Shown piece by piece: positions 1 through 8,792 of a DNA stretch of 64,000 nt. Within the stretch, counting starts at the first letter, position 1, and each line of letters begins with the position of its first letter. Below the pieces are notes generated by a model, which saw nothing but the letters and a program-made list of their open reading frames with translations, was not told where the DNA came from and searched no databases. Both the position numbers and the translations under genes were made by a program. The stretch comes from Desulfuromonadaceae bacterium (GTDB lineage Bacteria > Desulfobacterota > Desulfuromonadia > Geobacterales > Pseudopelobacteraceae), in the NCBI GenBank assembly GCA_028712075.1, contig JAQTQX010000003.1:1-64000 (forward strand). Direction: 5' to 3'.

Positions 1-34
1 GCTTAAGAAAAAGAAGGCTAACTGATAAGCAACG

Positions 35-170
35 GATGAGAGATGAGGGATGAGTAAAGGCTGATGAGAGATGAGAGATGAGAAAACCGCCCTCATCCCT
101 CATCAGTTTTTTACTCATCTCTCATCGATTCTAACTCATCCCTCATCAGTTTTTTACTCATCTCTCATCC
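35..170. repeat. Family A GATGAG/CTCATC interspersed repeat, inverted arms
   Basis: Several copies of GATGAGAGATGAG or GATGAGGGATGAG lie on the left (35-82) and the complementary CTCATCCCTCATC units on the right (about 91-169), so the locus can fold into a long imperfect hairpin. Related units occur at 2516-2538 and 18638-18727. There is no transposase and unit spacing is irregular, so it is a short interspersed repeat rather than a CRISPR array. It sits just upstream of the TonB-like gene. Confidence 0.8.
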
Positions 171-195
171 ATTTTTTGCAACCGTCAACCTCATC

Positions 196-942
196 ATGTT
201 CCCATCCCCCCCTACAACATCCGCTGTTCCTGGCACCATCCCGGATTCCAGAAAAAACTGGATGCAGTGGGCGCTAGCGCTTTCCCTCGTTCTGCACATC
301 GGGGCAGCGCTGGTCGTTATCATCAGCAGCGGTTTCAGCACGATGGGTAAACAGAGCGCCAACCTTATTATTCAGGACATTTCTCTCTCACCTTCGCTGA
401 GCGCGCCGGTTAAACCGGTCGTCACACAGCCTCCTGCCGCACCGCCTGAAATAACAACACCGCCGTCTGAACCACGTGTTGAGCCCGAAAAAACGCTGCC
501 GGAACTGACTGCTGAACAGCAGCCACCCTCCCCAGACAGCTCCGTAGCGGAGGGAGGGCTTATTTCGACGCCTCTCGGCCTCGGCATGACACATGGCTAT
601 TTCAGCAGTCTGGCTGATGGCAGAACATTGCGGGACGATATTCGAAGCTATTATTTCGACTTGGTGGAGAAGATCAACCGGGAATGGTGGGACAAGGCCG
701 GACTGCTCAAAGAGCCGCTGCGCCATGATGGAATTTTCGATATTGCGGTCGCGCGGGATGGTACGATTGTGTCGATACAGATGTTGCAGGGAACCGGTTC
801 TCGCGAAGCCGATGAACTGATAGCAGACAGCATCAGGGGCGCCTCCCCTTTGCCGTCGTTGCCTCCAACTTATGAATCGGGAGTGTTCCGGGCACCACTC
901 AGGATTAAAGCGCCATCGTTTCTGTTCCGGCTGGGTAGCTGA
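196..942 (+). CDS. TonB-like energy transducer protein
   Basis: A 248-residue inner-membrane protein with the TonB/TolA layout: a short cytoplasmic N-terminus, one membrane helix at about residues 24-46, a proline-rich periplasmic segment at about 70-120, and a C-terminal TonB_C-like domain at about 160-245 with a repeated Asp-Gly-Thr-Ile-Val style strand turn. TonB-type proteins pass proton-motive force from ExbB/ExbD to outer-membrane receptors. No exbB/exbD or receptor gene is visible, so the partner is unknown; a TolA-like role is possible. No clear Shine-Dalgarno site precedes the ATG at 196, and repeat family A lies directly upstream, so the start could be later (ATG at 262), though that would remove most of the cytoplasmic tail. 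Confidence 0.7.
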   Translation: MFPSPPTTSAVPGTIPDSRKNWMQWALALSLVLHIGAALVVIISSGFSTMGKQSANLIIQDISLSPSLSAPVKPVVTQPPAAPPEITTPPSEPRVEPEKTLPELTAEQQPPSPDSSVAEGGLISTPLGLGMTHGYFSSLADGRTLRDDIRSYYFDLVEKINREWWDKAGLLKEPLRHDGIFDIAVARDGTIVSIQMLQGTGSREADELIADSIRGASPLPSLPPTYESGVFRAPLRIKAPSFLFRLGS

Positions 943-997
943 AAAACAGAACTGCAACAATGAGTCTTTAGAGCCTCTTACAGAAATCTTAAATTCG

Positions 998-1273
998 GCT
1001 CCCCCTCCCTTTCAAGGGGAGGGTCGGGGAGGGGTTGGGATAGTTTTATGATTTCAGCAAGTTGACAGAACTAACCCTATCCCCATCCTAACCTTCCCCT
1101 TGAAGGGGAAGTGACTAAAACCCCGTGTTGTCCGGTTTGGTTTATGCAACTGCCTTAAAAATCCCCCCTCCCCTTGCGGGAGGGGGTCAGGGGGTGGGGG
1201 AAATTGCCACGAAGGTACTCCATTGCAGCTTCACCCACCCCTCAATCCCCTCCCGTCAAGGGAGGGGAGGCTA
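998..1273. repeat. Cluster of four family C repeats (CCCCTCCC-TTCAA-GGGGAGGG type)
   Basis: The gap between the TonB-like gene and the NHL lipoprotein is filled by four GC-rich dyad elements, at about 998-1040, 1075-1112, 1163-1200 and 1231-1272. Each has a CCCCTCCC-like arm, a short TTCAA, TTGAA, TTGCG or GTCAA centre and a GGGGAGGG arm, followed or preceded by GGGGTGGGG. Orientation varies. The same element is found inside thiL (35107-35156) and inside the ABC exporter gene (52590-52685). No gene was found in 943-1370. Confidence 0.8.
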
Positions 1274-1313
1274 AATGCAAAGACCAAACCGGACAATGCT
1301 GACTAAAACCCAC

Positions 1314-1345
1314 AAAAAAGCCCCGGCAAGCTCCGGGGCTTTTTT
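1314..1345. terminator. Bidirectional rho-independent terminator
   Basis: A perfect GC-rich stem (AGCCCCGG with CCGGGGCT, 6-base loop) is flanked by six A on one side and six T on the other, so it can terminate in both directions. It lies 26 bases beyond the stop of the minus-strand NHL lipoprotein gene. Confidence 0.9.
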
Positions 1346-1370
1346 CCTTCAACCTTCAACCTTCAACCGT

Positions 1371-2429
1371 TTATTGAATCTTCTTTATCGTATTATCAGT
1401 ATTGCTTGTGTAGATGATGTTCCCGATTTTTGTAATTCCTGTCGGGCCAACTCCGCTGTCCAAAACAGAAATCGTTGTCACCTCATTAGTAGCAATATTG
1501 ATTTTTCGCACGGCGTAGTTGGTGGTATCAGCTACATAAAGATAGCCGCCGTCTTCAACAATTCCGTACGGACTCTTGAAGCTCGCAGCGGTACCGACAC
1601 CGTCCGCAGAACCTGAGACCCCGCCTGCAATGACAGAGGTGTCCCACTGCGTTAGTGTTCCGCTTATAATCTTGTAAATGACAACATTGATCCCGTCTGT
1701 CACATAGAGAGAACCACCACCAATTGCTGTTGTTATACCTTTGGGAAACTGTATTGTTGCAACTGTTGTTACGGTGCCACTTGAAATATCCATTTTGCGA
1801 ATGGAACCGTTGCCGTAGTCGGCAATGTAAAGACTAGTCCCGTCGGTAGTGATGCCCATCGGCTGGTTAAATCGAGCAGCAATGCCTACTCCGTCATCTG
1901 AACCGGAAACACCTGCCGACCCGGCAATGGTGGTGACTACCCCCGTCGATATTACTATTTTACGTACGGTATTACCCAACCCATCTGTTACGTAAAGATT
2001 GCCGTCGTAAGCGACTACTCCGGTAATCGACTGGAATAATGCCGCACTTCCGGTACCATCTGCAGAACCTGAAACGTCGCCTGATCCGGCAATGGTGGTA
2101 ACAACACCTGCTGTTGTTACTTTGCGCATGGTTCTGCCATTTGCCACGTAGAGATCAGTCCCGTCCGTGGTAACGGAGTTGGCATACTTGAATTGCGCAG
2201 CAGTGCCGGTGCCGTCAGTATAACCTTGAGTACCACCGGCAATGGTTATGGGAGTGGCTAAATTTGAAGGTAGAGTAGTTGTGGTTGTAGATGCGGTTGT
2301 AGTTGTAGTTGTAGATGTAGATGTGGTTGTAGAAGTTGTACCATCACCACCTCCACCTCCACCGCCACCACACCCGAACAGCGCAGCCGTTGCCACTAAC
2401 AATAAACCAGAAATAAATCGTTTTATCAT
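1371..2429 (-). CDS. NHL-repeat beta-propeller lipoprotein
   Basis: A 352-residue predicted lipoprotein. The lipobox LFGC places the acylated Cys at residue 20, followed by eight Gly and a low-complexity Thr/Ser linker to about residue 55. The rest consists of about five to six repeats of roughly 50 residues, each with ITTDGTSLYIAD-like and VRKI-like strands alternating with TTIAGS..GS.DG.G.AA.F segments, the pattern of NHL/SMP-30-type beta-propellers. Such domains bind ligands or proteins at the cell surface; no enzymatic residues can be assigned. A GGGGGAG Shine-Dalgarno site precedes the ATG. The Thr linker is encoded by a degenerate GTT/GTA-type triplet run (complement strand, 2275-2340) prone to slippage. 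The gene appears monocistronic. Confidence 0.8.
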   Translation of the reverse strand: MIKRFISGLLLVATAALFGCGGGGGGGGDGTTSTTTSTSTTTTTTASTTTTTLPSNLATPITIAGGTQGYTDGTGTAAQFKYANSVTTDGTDLYVANGRTMRKVTTAGVVTTIAGSGDVSGSADGTGSAALFQSITGVVAYDGNLYVTDGLGNTVRKIVISTGVVTTIAGSAGVSGSDDGVGIAARFNQPMGITTDGTSLYIADYGNGSIRKMDISSGTVTTVATIQFPKGITTAIGGGSLYVTDGINVVIYKIISGTLTQWDTSVIAGGVSGSADGVGTAASFKSPYGIVEDGGYLYVADTTNYAVRKINIATNEVTTISVLDSGVGPTGITKIGNIIYTSNTDNTIKKIQ

Positions 2430-2515
2430 CTTATCTCCCCCTGTTTTTTACGTTTGAACCTGCAGCCCGAAATAGCACAGTACGCACCTCGAAGCAATGA
2501 CTTTGTAATTTTTAT

Positions 2516-2540
2516 CTCTCATCTCTCATCTCTCATCATT
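2516..2540. repeat. Family A repeat, three tandem TCTCATC units
   Basis: ATCTCTCATC is repeated in tandem between the NHL lipoprotein promoter region and the 3' end of the ChaN-family gene. It matches the units at 35-170 and 18638-18727, but only one arm is seen here. Confidence 0.6.
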
Positions 2541-2554
2541 TTTTTCATTAACAC

Positions 2555-3400
2555 CTACCTTTCAATCAAGTAATCCGCCAGCGCTGCTGTCGCATTTTCC
2601 CTCCCCAGCTCGGTAATTTCCTGAATAACAACCATATAACTGTGGTTACCGATACCTTCAAGACTATCAGGGACGCCATGTTTAACCGCGTGCCAGGTTC
2701 CGGCCAGAACAACCATTGTTCTGCCGGGATTCTGTTTCAGCCCAGTGGTTATGCGCTGGGCCATGCCACTGTTACGCACCGCCTGTGCTTCGCAAAAATT
2801 GCCGAACAGCCTCCCGTTTGCCTCATGTTTGAACACCTCCTGAAAGGTTTTCCTGAGAAAATCGGTCTGGGGATTGTTGAGGTCGCAGCTGACTCCCGGA
2901 GGAATATGTTTCAGCTCAGCTGGAGTTAATGAGGCATACCCCTGTCTGGCGACTTTAAGGATGATCGCCTTCGGGATGTTGAGGGCAATCAGCGGAATGC
3001 GGTTATCCCGGGCATAGATAAAAATATCCCGGTACAATGACCAGTCATACGACCAATTCTTCCGGTAGATTTCTACGAAACGCTGCTCTGACATATTCCC
3101 TTCAACCCAGTCATCAAGCTGTTTCTGACTGTCAGACTGGAACATTTCCAGCCCGATTGCCTGAGGAATCACGTTCATCTGAAGGGTGCGAATAATGCCG
3201 AGCTGGGTATCGTGATGCCTCTTGTCGTCGTGCGTTTCACCGACAAAAACAACCTCCGCCCCCTGCAACCCGGCGATCATCTGCGGAAATGTAACCGCCT
3301 GCCGGTCGCTCAGGCGGATGATCGCACCGTCGGTACCGGCAAACGCCGGCAGCGAAGCGTAACATAAAAGAAGGATGAGTAAATATGTTGTTTTAATCAT
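2555..3400 (-). CDS. ChaN/Tiki-superfamily exported protein (putative haem-binding)
   Basis: A 281-residue protein with a cleavable signal peptide (about residues 1-21, ending AFA). It has the ChaN-family motif VVFVGETHDD near residue 55, conserved GLEMFQ near 83 and a late AGTWHAVKHGVP segment near 235, whose His and Glu residues resemble those in the Tiki/TraB/ChaN fold. ChaN of Campylobacter is a haem-binding iron-regulated lipoprotein; this copy lacks a lipobox Cys and is probably periplasmic. An AAGG ribosome site precedes the ATG. The neighbouring NHL lipoprotein and M1 peptidase give no strong functional clue. Confidence 0.75.
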   Translation of the reverse strand: MIKTTYLLILLLCYASLPAFAGTDGAIIRLSDRQAVTFPQMIAGLQGAEVVFVGETHDDKRHHDTQLGIIRTLQMNVIPQAIGLEMFQSDSQKQLDDWVEGNMSEQRFVEIYRKNWSYDWSLYRDIFIYARDNRIPLIALNIPKAIILKVARQGYASLTPAELKHIPPGVSCDLNNPQTDFLRKTFQEVFKHEANGRLFGNFCEAQAVRNSGMAQRITTGLKQNPGRTMVVLAGTWHAVKHGVPDSLEGIGNHSYMVVIQEITELGRENATAALADYLIER

Positions 3401-3880
3401 CTTTGACCTTCTTGCATGGAGTTTCCGGCATAATTCAAAAAAACAATTTCACGCAGAGCCGCAGAGTTTCGCAGAGAAAGCCCTTAAAATGTATTGTGTA
3501 CCAAATAGTTTTTTTGTTTTACCACTGATTATCAGATTTTCTCTGCGTCTCTGCGTCTCTGCATGACAGCCTGAAGCCTTTCAGAACAATCAATAGACAG
3601 CCGGAGTGATTATTGATGACGCTGATGTTGCCACTTACGATACCATTCGTGTGGTACCTTAGCACAGAATGAAATAAACCTACAATAGCACTTGAAACAC
3701 GGAGAGATGGAGAACACTGAGTTAAACCGAAGAGTTACAGGAAAATATCAATTTTCAGGGTTCACCCAAAAGTTTTCTGTCTTATGTTTAAGCCTTTGAT
3801 TTATCAGTATTTTACGTCTCCTCGTGTTATTGAACTACTGATTATAGGATACATGGAAGCTACGGAACAGGGGGCGCTGA
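3401..3880. other. Intergenic region with family B inverted repeats
   Basis: 480 bases between the divergent ChaN-family and M1 peptidase genes. It contains an ACGCAGAGCCGCAGAG arm at 3451-3476 and the complementary CTCTGCGTCTCTGCG arm at 3541-3561, plus a second imperfect pair (AACACGGAGAGATGG at 3697 and TCTCCTCGTGTT at 3820). No credible ORF is present. Both promoters must lie here, but I could not assign them. Confidence 0.6.
3448..3563. repeat. Family B interspersed repeat (GCAGAG / CTCTGCG arms)
   Basis: Left arm GCAGAGCCGCAGAGTTTCGCAGAG and right arm CTCTGCGTCTCTGCGTCTCTG are complementary and separated by about 60 bases. The same architecture recurs at 32533-32632 and 60352-60457 with CACGGAG/CACAGAG variants, pointing to a MITE-like or structured-RNA repeat family. 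Confidence 0.7.
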
Positions 3881-5965
3881 ATGAATAAACTGATACTGAC
3901 CGTCATACTTTTTTTCGCATTTGCCTGCCGGTCGGATGCTCTCCCTTCTGGCCAAGACCAAGACCATTCTGTCATCGTAAATCAGGAAATTGCGGTCACG
4001 CTGCTGCCGGCCGAGCATCTCCTGACCGGCGTGAGCAGCATCACATATAGCGCCGGTACGCACAGAGCGGTTTTGAAGCTCTCTACTGCAGCGACCATTA
4101 CTGCTGTCACAACTGCCGGGGTGCAGTGCCAGTTTTCATTTACCGACGGCATCCTCTCCCTGACTGTTCCGCAGTTGTCTGAAGATGCTGCCGTGACGGT
4201 GACGATCCGCTACAATGCACACTTTAGCGATCCGCTGCCGCAACGCCCCGGCAGCAGCGAAGACCCGACCTATGGGGTCACTGGCACAATTACTGCTCAA
4301 GGCACTTTTCTCACCGCAGAAGCCGGTTGGTATCCGGCACCGGCAGCATCACCACACCAAAGAACCATCACTATTACCGCTCCGGCTGGCATTGAAGCGG
4401 TGACTGCGGGACGGCGGGTATCGAGGCAGACGAAAGGGAAAATGTCACGCTCCGTCTGGGAGGAGAGTAACCCGGTCGGTAACCTCACCCTCTGTGCCGG
4501 ACCGTACCTGATAAAGGAGAGCCGAAGCGACGATGTGCCGATCTATACCTATTTCTACCCGCAAAATGCGGCGCTGGCAGACCGCTACCTGGTAGCGGCA
4601 GCACGCTACCTGAACATTTACAAGGGCCTGTTCGGGCCGTACCCTTTTGAAAAATTCGCCGTAGTGGAGAATATTTTCCCGACCGGGTATGCGTTACCCT
4701 CGTTTACCTTGCTCGGCAGTTCCATCATCCGGCTCCCGTTTATCATCGACACCAGCCTCCCCCACGAGATTGCCCATTCCTGGTGGGGAAATGCCGTTCA
4801 GGTTGACCAGAATGAGGGAAATTGGGCAGAGGGGCTGGTTACCTATCTGGCCGACTATCTGCTGAAAGAGCGGCACTCCACTGATGAGGCCCGGCACTAC
4901 CGGCTGCAGCTGCTCTCCGATTATGCCACACTCGTGTCACCCGGCAGCGATTTTCCGCTGTCCCGCTTTACCAGCCGCGTTGATCCCCCTTCGCGTGCTA
5001 TTGGCTATGGCAAGAGTGCCATGGTTTTTCACATGATTCGCACCGAAATCGGTGATCGTGCGTTTTTTGGCGCGCTGCAGGATGTGTTCCGCGCGCAACG
5101 CTATCAAAGCGCGGCCTGGAGTGATTTTGAGCGCGCTTTTTCCCGCAACTCCGGCAGGGATCTTTCCCCGTTCATAACACAGTGGCTGAAGCGCCCGGGA
5201 GGCGCGCATCCCGCTCTCTCACAGGTCTCCCGTCAGCGCACGGAAAAAGGGTGGGCGGTCTCCGGCACAATCGTACAAACACATCCGTTGTATAAATTGC
5301 GCGTACCGCTCCGACTTGAGACTGATGGAGCAGCCCTGCAGGAATCGCTGCCGATTTCTCGGGAACAGACGCCATTCAGCATCATCACTTCTGCCGAACC
5401 GCAGCGACTGCTCCTTGATCCCGATGCGGAACTGTTTCGGGCTCTCGACCCGGGCGAGACACCTGCTACGGTCAACAGCATCAAAGGTTCACAGCGGCTT
5501 GTCGCTGTTGCAACAAAAGAGTGCAGGGCCACGGTGGATACGCTCAGGCAACTGCTGGAATCTCTGGGGCAGAGGAATGCCCCGCTTCTATCGGAGGAGG
5601 AATATGCCTCTGTGCAGAATCAGGACCACGATGTATTATTGTGCGGAACTCCACAGCAAAAATCGCTACTGCCGCAGCTTCCCGCCGGGATCAGTATTGA
5701 TGACCCCCGGTTTTCCGTAAACGGCGCGACGGCTGAAGCACCGGACGGGCTGCTGTTTTTGACGCTGCCGTTTCCGGGATCATCCGGCCGCGTTGCCGCC
5801 CTTTTCCAACCGCTCTCAGAAGCAGCCGCAGCTAACTACGCACCCAAAATCACGCACTACGGCACCTTCAGCGCCCTCATGTTTTCCGGCGGGGCAATCC
5901 GGCACAAAAGCACTCGTGCACCGTTAACCGGAGTGAACAGCTTCCGTTTCACCGGAGAAAAATGA
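3881..5965 (+). CDS. M1-family zinc metallopeptidase, secreted
   Basis: A 694-residue protein with a signal peptide (about residues 1-21) and an M1 (gluzincin) catalytic domain. The zinc site is complete: H295-E-I-A-H299, then E317 exactly 18 residues later in NWAEGL. A Tyr in AIGYGKSAMVFHM (about residue 378) matches the M1 transition-state tyrosine. The canonical GAMEN exopeptidase motif before the zinc site is not recognisable; NIFPTGYALPSF stands in its place, so aminopeptidase specificity is uncertain. The roughly 270 residues after the catalytic domain form a mainly beta, unassigned C-terminus. A CAGGGGG Shine-Dalgarno site precedes the ATG. Its stop is 4 bases from the convergent minus-strand operon end. 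It probably acts in the periplasm on peptides. Confidence 0.85.
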   Translation: MNKLILTVILFFAFACRSDALPSGQDQDHSVIVNQEIAVTLLPAEHLLTGVSSITYSAGTHRAVLKLSTAATITAVTTAGVQCQFSFTDGILSLTVPQLSEDAAVTVTIRYNAHFSDPLPQRPGSSEDPTYGVTGTITAQGTFLTAEAGWYPAPAASPHQRTITITAPAGIEAVTAGRRVSRQTKGKMSRSVWEESNPVGNLTLCAGPYLIKESRSDDVPIYTYFYPQNAALADRYLVAAARYLNIYKGLFGPYPFEKFAVVENIFPTGYALPSFTLLGSSIIRLPFIIDTSLPHEIAHSWWGNAVQVDQNEGNWAEGLVTYLADYLLKERHSTDEARHYRLQLLSDYATLVSPGSDFPLSRFTSRVDPPSRAIGYGKSAMVFHMIRTEIGDRAFFGALQDVFRAQRYQSAAWSDFERAFSRNSGRDLSPFITQWLKRPGGAHPALSQVSRQRTEKGWAVSGTIVQTHPLYKLRVPLRLETDGAALQESLPISREQTPFSIITSAEPQRLLLDPDAELFRALDPGETPATVNSIKGSQRLVAVATKECRATVDTLRQLLESLGQRNAPLLSEEEYASVQNQDHDVLLCGTPQQKSLLPQLPAGISIDDPRFSVNGATAEAPDGLLFLTLPFPGSSGRVAALFQPLSEAAAANYAPKITHYGTFSALMFSGGAIRHKSTRAPLTGVNSFRFTGEK

Positions 5966-5969
5966 CCCG

Positions 5970-6965
5970 TCAGAGCATCTTCAGACTGGAAACCAGAATC
6001 TGCCAGCTGACAATCGACGTAAAAAGAACGAATGCAACAACCGCTGCACCAGCACACTTTTGTTGAATGGCAGGGATGATATGTTCAAGGCTTTTCTTAT
6101 TCCGGAACGGTTGCAGCAGCCCGACACCGAGCCCGAGAACTGTACCCGAAAGCAGCAAAAGGTAGAGGGGATAACCTACATATCCATACTCTTTCTGCAC
6201 AATACAAAACGGGCAGTGATGGGATGGCATTTCATAGATATACAGGGAAATGAAAGAGATCATTGAGATAATCGAGACTACAAACGTGATTCCACTCAAT
6301 GCGGCAAGACGGTAGACGCCTTTTCCGTTCAGGAAGAGACGCATGCCTGCAGCACACGTTGCCAGCATACTCACCGAGAAAAGTATCTTGGCTGGTATGA
6401 CCGGCAGAGCCAGAATTTCTGAAGCAATTCCCCGTGCACTTTGACTGTAGAGAGTGCCGCAGCAGGAAGTTATGATGTCCGGCGTGAGCCCGAAAAAGTA
6501 AAAACACTGCACAACTGTTTCAGCCAGGACGAAAGGGGCTAATATCAACAGCAGCAGGTATTTGGCTCGAATAAGCGGGTAATCATACCCTCGGTTGTCT
6601 GCGTAATTGAGAATCAGCCACAGGCCCGCTATGATAAAGGTAAGTACCTTGAGCAGCAGGGTCGGATAGCCGAAGCTGTTGACGGTCAGGGTTCCCACGG
6701 CGCACATGGCCCCCACAAACAGATGACAGATGCTGTCGGCCGTCTGGATAAACAGAAACAGCGAGACCAGTTGAAACGCGAGGAAATAGGTGACGATGGT
6801 GGAGATCAGATACGTGCGGCGCTCCAGGATCAGTTGCAGTTCGCTGCCGCTGGCGATGTCCCAACGGCGCAGAATCTGAATTCCGTGGCATGCAGCGTAG
6901 ATTGTCATAAGGCTGATCAGCAGGGATGTAATAAAAAGCGCCAGGATTCCAGGATTGAGGATCAT
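5970..6965 (-). CDS. Polytopic membrane protein with CPFC motif, last gene of NosL-ABC operon
   Basis: A 331-residue integral membrane protein with about eight to nine hydrophobic helices. Notable cysteines are a loop SCCG near residue 168 and HHCPFC near 258-263, placed at a helix boundary. A CxxC next to a membrane helix plus a second cysteine pair recalls VKOR/DsbB-type quinone-linked thiol oxidoreductases, but overall similarity is not enough to assign one. The ATG overlaps the ATPase stop (ATGA), so the two are translationally coupled. Its place in an operon with a NosL-like copper protein suggests a role in metal or thiol handling at the membrane. No family could be named with certainty. 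Confidence 0.6.
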   Translation of the reverse strand: MILNPGILALFITSLLISLMTIYAACHGIQILRRWDIASGSELQLILERRTYLISTIVTYFLAFQLVSLFLFIQTADSICHLFVGAMCAVGTLTVNSFGYPTLLLKVLTFIIAGLWLILNYADNRGYDYPLIRAKYLLLLILAPFVLAETVVQCFYFFGLTPDIITSCCGTLYSQSARGIASEILALPVIPAKILFSVSMLATCAAGMRLFLNGKGVYRLAALSGITFVVSIISMISFISLYIYEMPSHHCPFCIVQKEYGYVGYPLYLLLLSGTVLGLGVGLLQPFRNKKSLEHIIPAIQQKCAGAAVVAFVLFTSIVSWQILVSSLKML

Positions 6966-7648
6966 GGACGTTTCCCGCCTTTGATTACCTTGCCGTCGCG
7001 CATCTCCACCACCCGGTCCGCCACGTCGGAATCGTAGACAATCGGATCATGGCTGGCCAGGATAATGGTAACGCCCTCGCTCTTCAGCTCCTTTATAATT
7101 CCCATGAATTCGCGAGACAGCGTACTGTCCAGATGGGCGGTCGGTTCATCGGCAATAATGATGGCGGGGTTATTGATCAACGCCCGGGCAATGGCCACCC
7201 GCTGGGCCTCACCACCGGACAGGCACTCGATTCGGGCCGCGGCACGCATATCGAGATTGAACATTCCCAGTTTTTCCATTGCTCGCGCGCGCAGCAGCGA
7301 ATGTTTTTCCCCGGTGGGGTAGGCCGGAATCATGACATTCTCCAGAGCCGAAATACCCTTGATCAGGTTAACCTGCTGGAAGATGAACCCAAAGGTGGAG
7401 CGGCGAATTTCGGTCAGAAAACGCTCTGGCAGACTGGTAATCTCCAGTTCATTGACAAAGATTCGACCGGTTGTCGGGCGAGCCATGCACCCGATAAGAC
7501 CGAGCAGAGTAGTTTTGCCGGACCCGCTCGGACCCTTGAGGACAGTCGTTTCGTGCAACGGCAGATTAAGAGAAACTCTGTGCAGTGCAGTGAATTCGTT
7601 GGGGTGTCCGGCGTTGAATATCTTGCTGACATCGCGTACTGATATCAT
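6962..7648 (-). CDS. ABC transporter ATP-binding protein (MacB/LolD type)
   Basis: A 228-residue nucleotide-binding subunit with Walker A GPSGSGKTT, Q-loop FIFQQVN, signature [14 protein letters not shown] and Walker B IIIADEPT followed by the H-loop ASHD. It groups with ATPases that pair with FtsX-type permeases and power extraction or mechanotransmission rather than classical import. I chose the ATG at 7648 (MISVRDVSK), preceded by TGAGGAG, over the in-frame start at 7675, because family members begin with this strand. It is flanked by its permease upstream and the CPFC membrane protein downstream. Confidence 0.85.
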   Translation of the reverse strand: MISVRDVSKIFNAGHPNEFTALHRVSLNLPLHETTVLKGPSGSGKTTLLGLIGCMARPTTGRIFVNELEITSLPERFLTEIRRSTFGFIFQQVNLIKGISALENVMIPAYPTGEKHSLLRARAMEKLGMFNLDMRAAARIECLSGGEAQRVAIARALINNPAIIIADEPTAHLDSTLSREFMGIIKELKSEGVTIILASHDPIVYDSDVADRVVEMRDGKVIKGGKRP

Positions 7649-7658
7649 AAAGCGCTCC

Positions 7659-8792
7659 TCAGCGCATGACCGCATCGGGGTCGATAGTTGCCGCTCGCCA
7701 TGAGGGGATGATAGTGGTGACTGTGTAAGGAACGACCGTTAGAAAAAAGAGCGTCGCCACCTGGCCGAGGTCAATAAAGGGGGTCAGGCGGAAGACGGGA
7801 TAGAGAGTCGACCACCCTTTGAGTACCGGCGCGAACAGGGCCACCGAAGTGTAAAATACATGGGCATACGCCAGGATGGTGCCAACCAGAAAAGCCGTCA
7901 GGGAGAGGACAATCCCCTCCCAGAACTTCATCAGCAGGATGTCTGAAGTTTCCCAACCGACCGCCTTGAGAATACCGATTTCCCTCCGTTCTTCAGCAGA
8001 AAGGCCGGTAGCCTTGTCCCAGGCAAAGACGGCAAAAGCAAATATTGCAGCGCTGAAGATGACGATGATCAATCCGGAACGCCAACCGAAGAGCGCGTCA
8101 TACGTGCGTAAAATCTCCGTACGCAGTATGGGACGGGCTTCGGGAAACATGCGGGTGATTTTCTCGGCAATGGTGGAGTACTCCCTTGGATTGCGCACCC
8201 GCAGGGTCAAATCGGTGGCCTGGTCTGCCGGTATGCCGGAAAAGTCCCGGTAATCCTTATCAGAAAGCAGTATCAGATCGCTGGTAAGCAGTTCCGATTC
8301 GTGGTCAATAACATTTCTGATGGTAAAACTGCGGGGAAGACCGTCGTGCCCGGCAAAAGAGATGATGTCACCCGGATAGGCGCCCCTCATCCGGGAAATG
8401 CCGCTGCCGATATCAATACTGCCCGGTTCAGGTGGATGTTCCGCAGGTACTGTCAGAGTATAATTTGCCTGGAAGACGCTGTCATACTGATACCCCCATA
8501 AGCGGGGCCGTACCGAGATGACCCCGTTTATCGTGCGAATCCTGTCACTCCAGAAGATGGGGACAGTCTGGTACCGGCCAGCCATGGTGCGCTGCACGAT
8601 GATTTCAGGGGATTCACTGAGCGCCAGATTCGCCTCGCGCCTGAGTGCGTGGGAGAAAAAAAGAACCGAGGCCAGAATAAAAACGATCACGGCGTATACC
8701 AGGAGCAGGGCACCATTTTTACCCTTGCGCCTCAGGAGCGACGACAGGGTGAAATCGATGATATGACGATGGTGTTCAATCACGTTGGCCAT
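7659..8792 (-). CDS. FtsX/MacB-type ABC permease
   Basis: A 377-residue permease with the four-helix FtsX layout: helix 1 near residues 28-48, a large periplasmic domain of about 190 residues, then three helices (about 240-260, 290-315, 345-365). The conserved ERREIGILKAVGWETSDI cytoplasmic segment between helices 2 and 3 contacts the ATPase. A TGAGG ribosome site lies just before the ATG. The start overlaps the upstream 104-residue gene by 17 bases. With the adjacent ATPase it forms a dimeric-type transporter; the substrate is unknown, but the operon partner NosL points to copper or a copper-dependent envelope protein. Confidence 0.85.
   Translation of the reverse strand: MANVIEHHRHIIDFTLSSLLRRKGKNGALLLVYAVIVFILASVLFFSHALRREANLALSESPEIIVQRTMAGRYQTVPIFWSDRIRTINGVISVRPRLWGYQYDSVFQANYTLTVPAEHPPEPGSIDIGSGISRMRGAYPGDIISFAGHDGLPRSFTIRNVIDHESELLTSDLILLSDKDYRDFSGIPADQATDLTLRVRNPREYSTIAEKITRMFPEARPILRTEILRTYDALFGWRSGLIIVIFSAAIFAFAVFAWDKATGLSAEERREIGILKAVGWETSDILLMKFWEGIVLSLTAFLVGTILAYAHVFYTSVALFAPVLKGWSTLYPVFRLTPFIDLGQVATLFFLTVVPYTVTTIIPSWRAATIDPDAVMR

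Noticed and set aside
35..170. CRISPR array
   Set aside because: Units are short, irregularly spaced and inverted, with no unique spacers and no cas genes.
388..960. 190-codon minus-strand ORF
   Set aside because: Antisense to the TonB-like gene; Arg/Cys-rich shadow composition.
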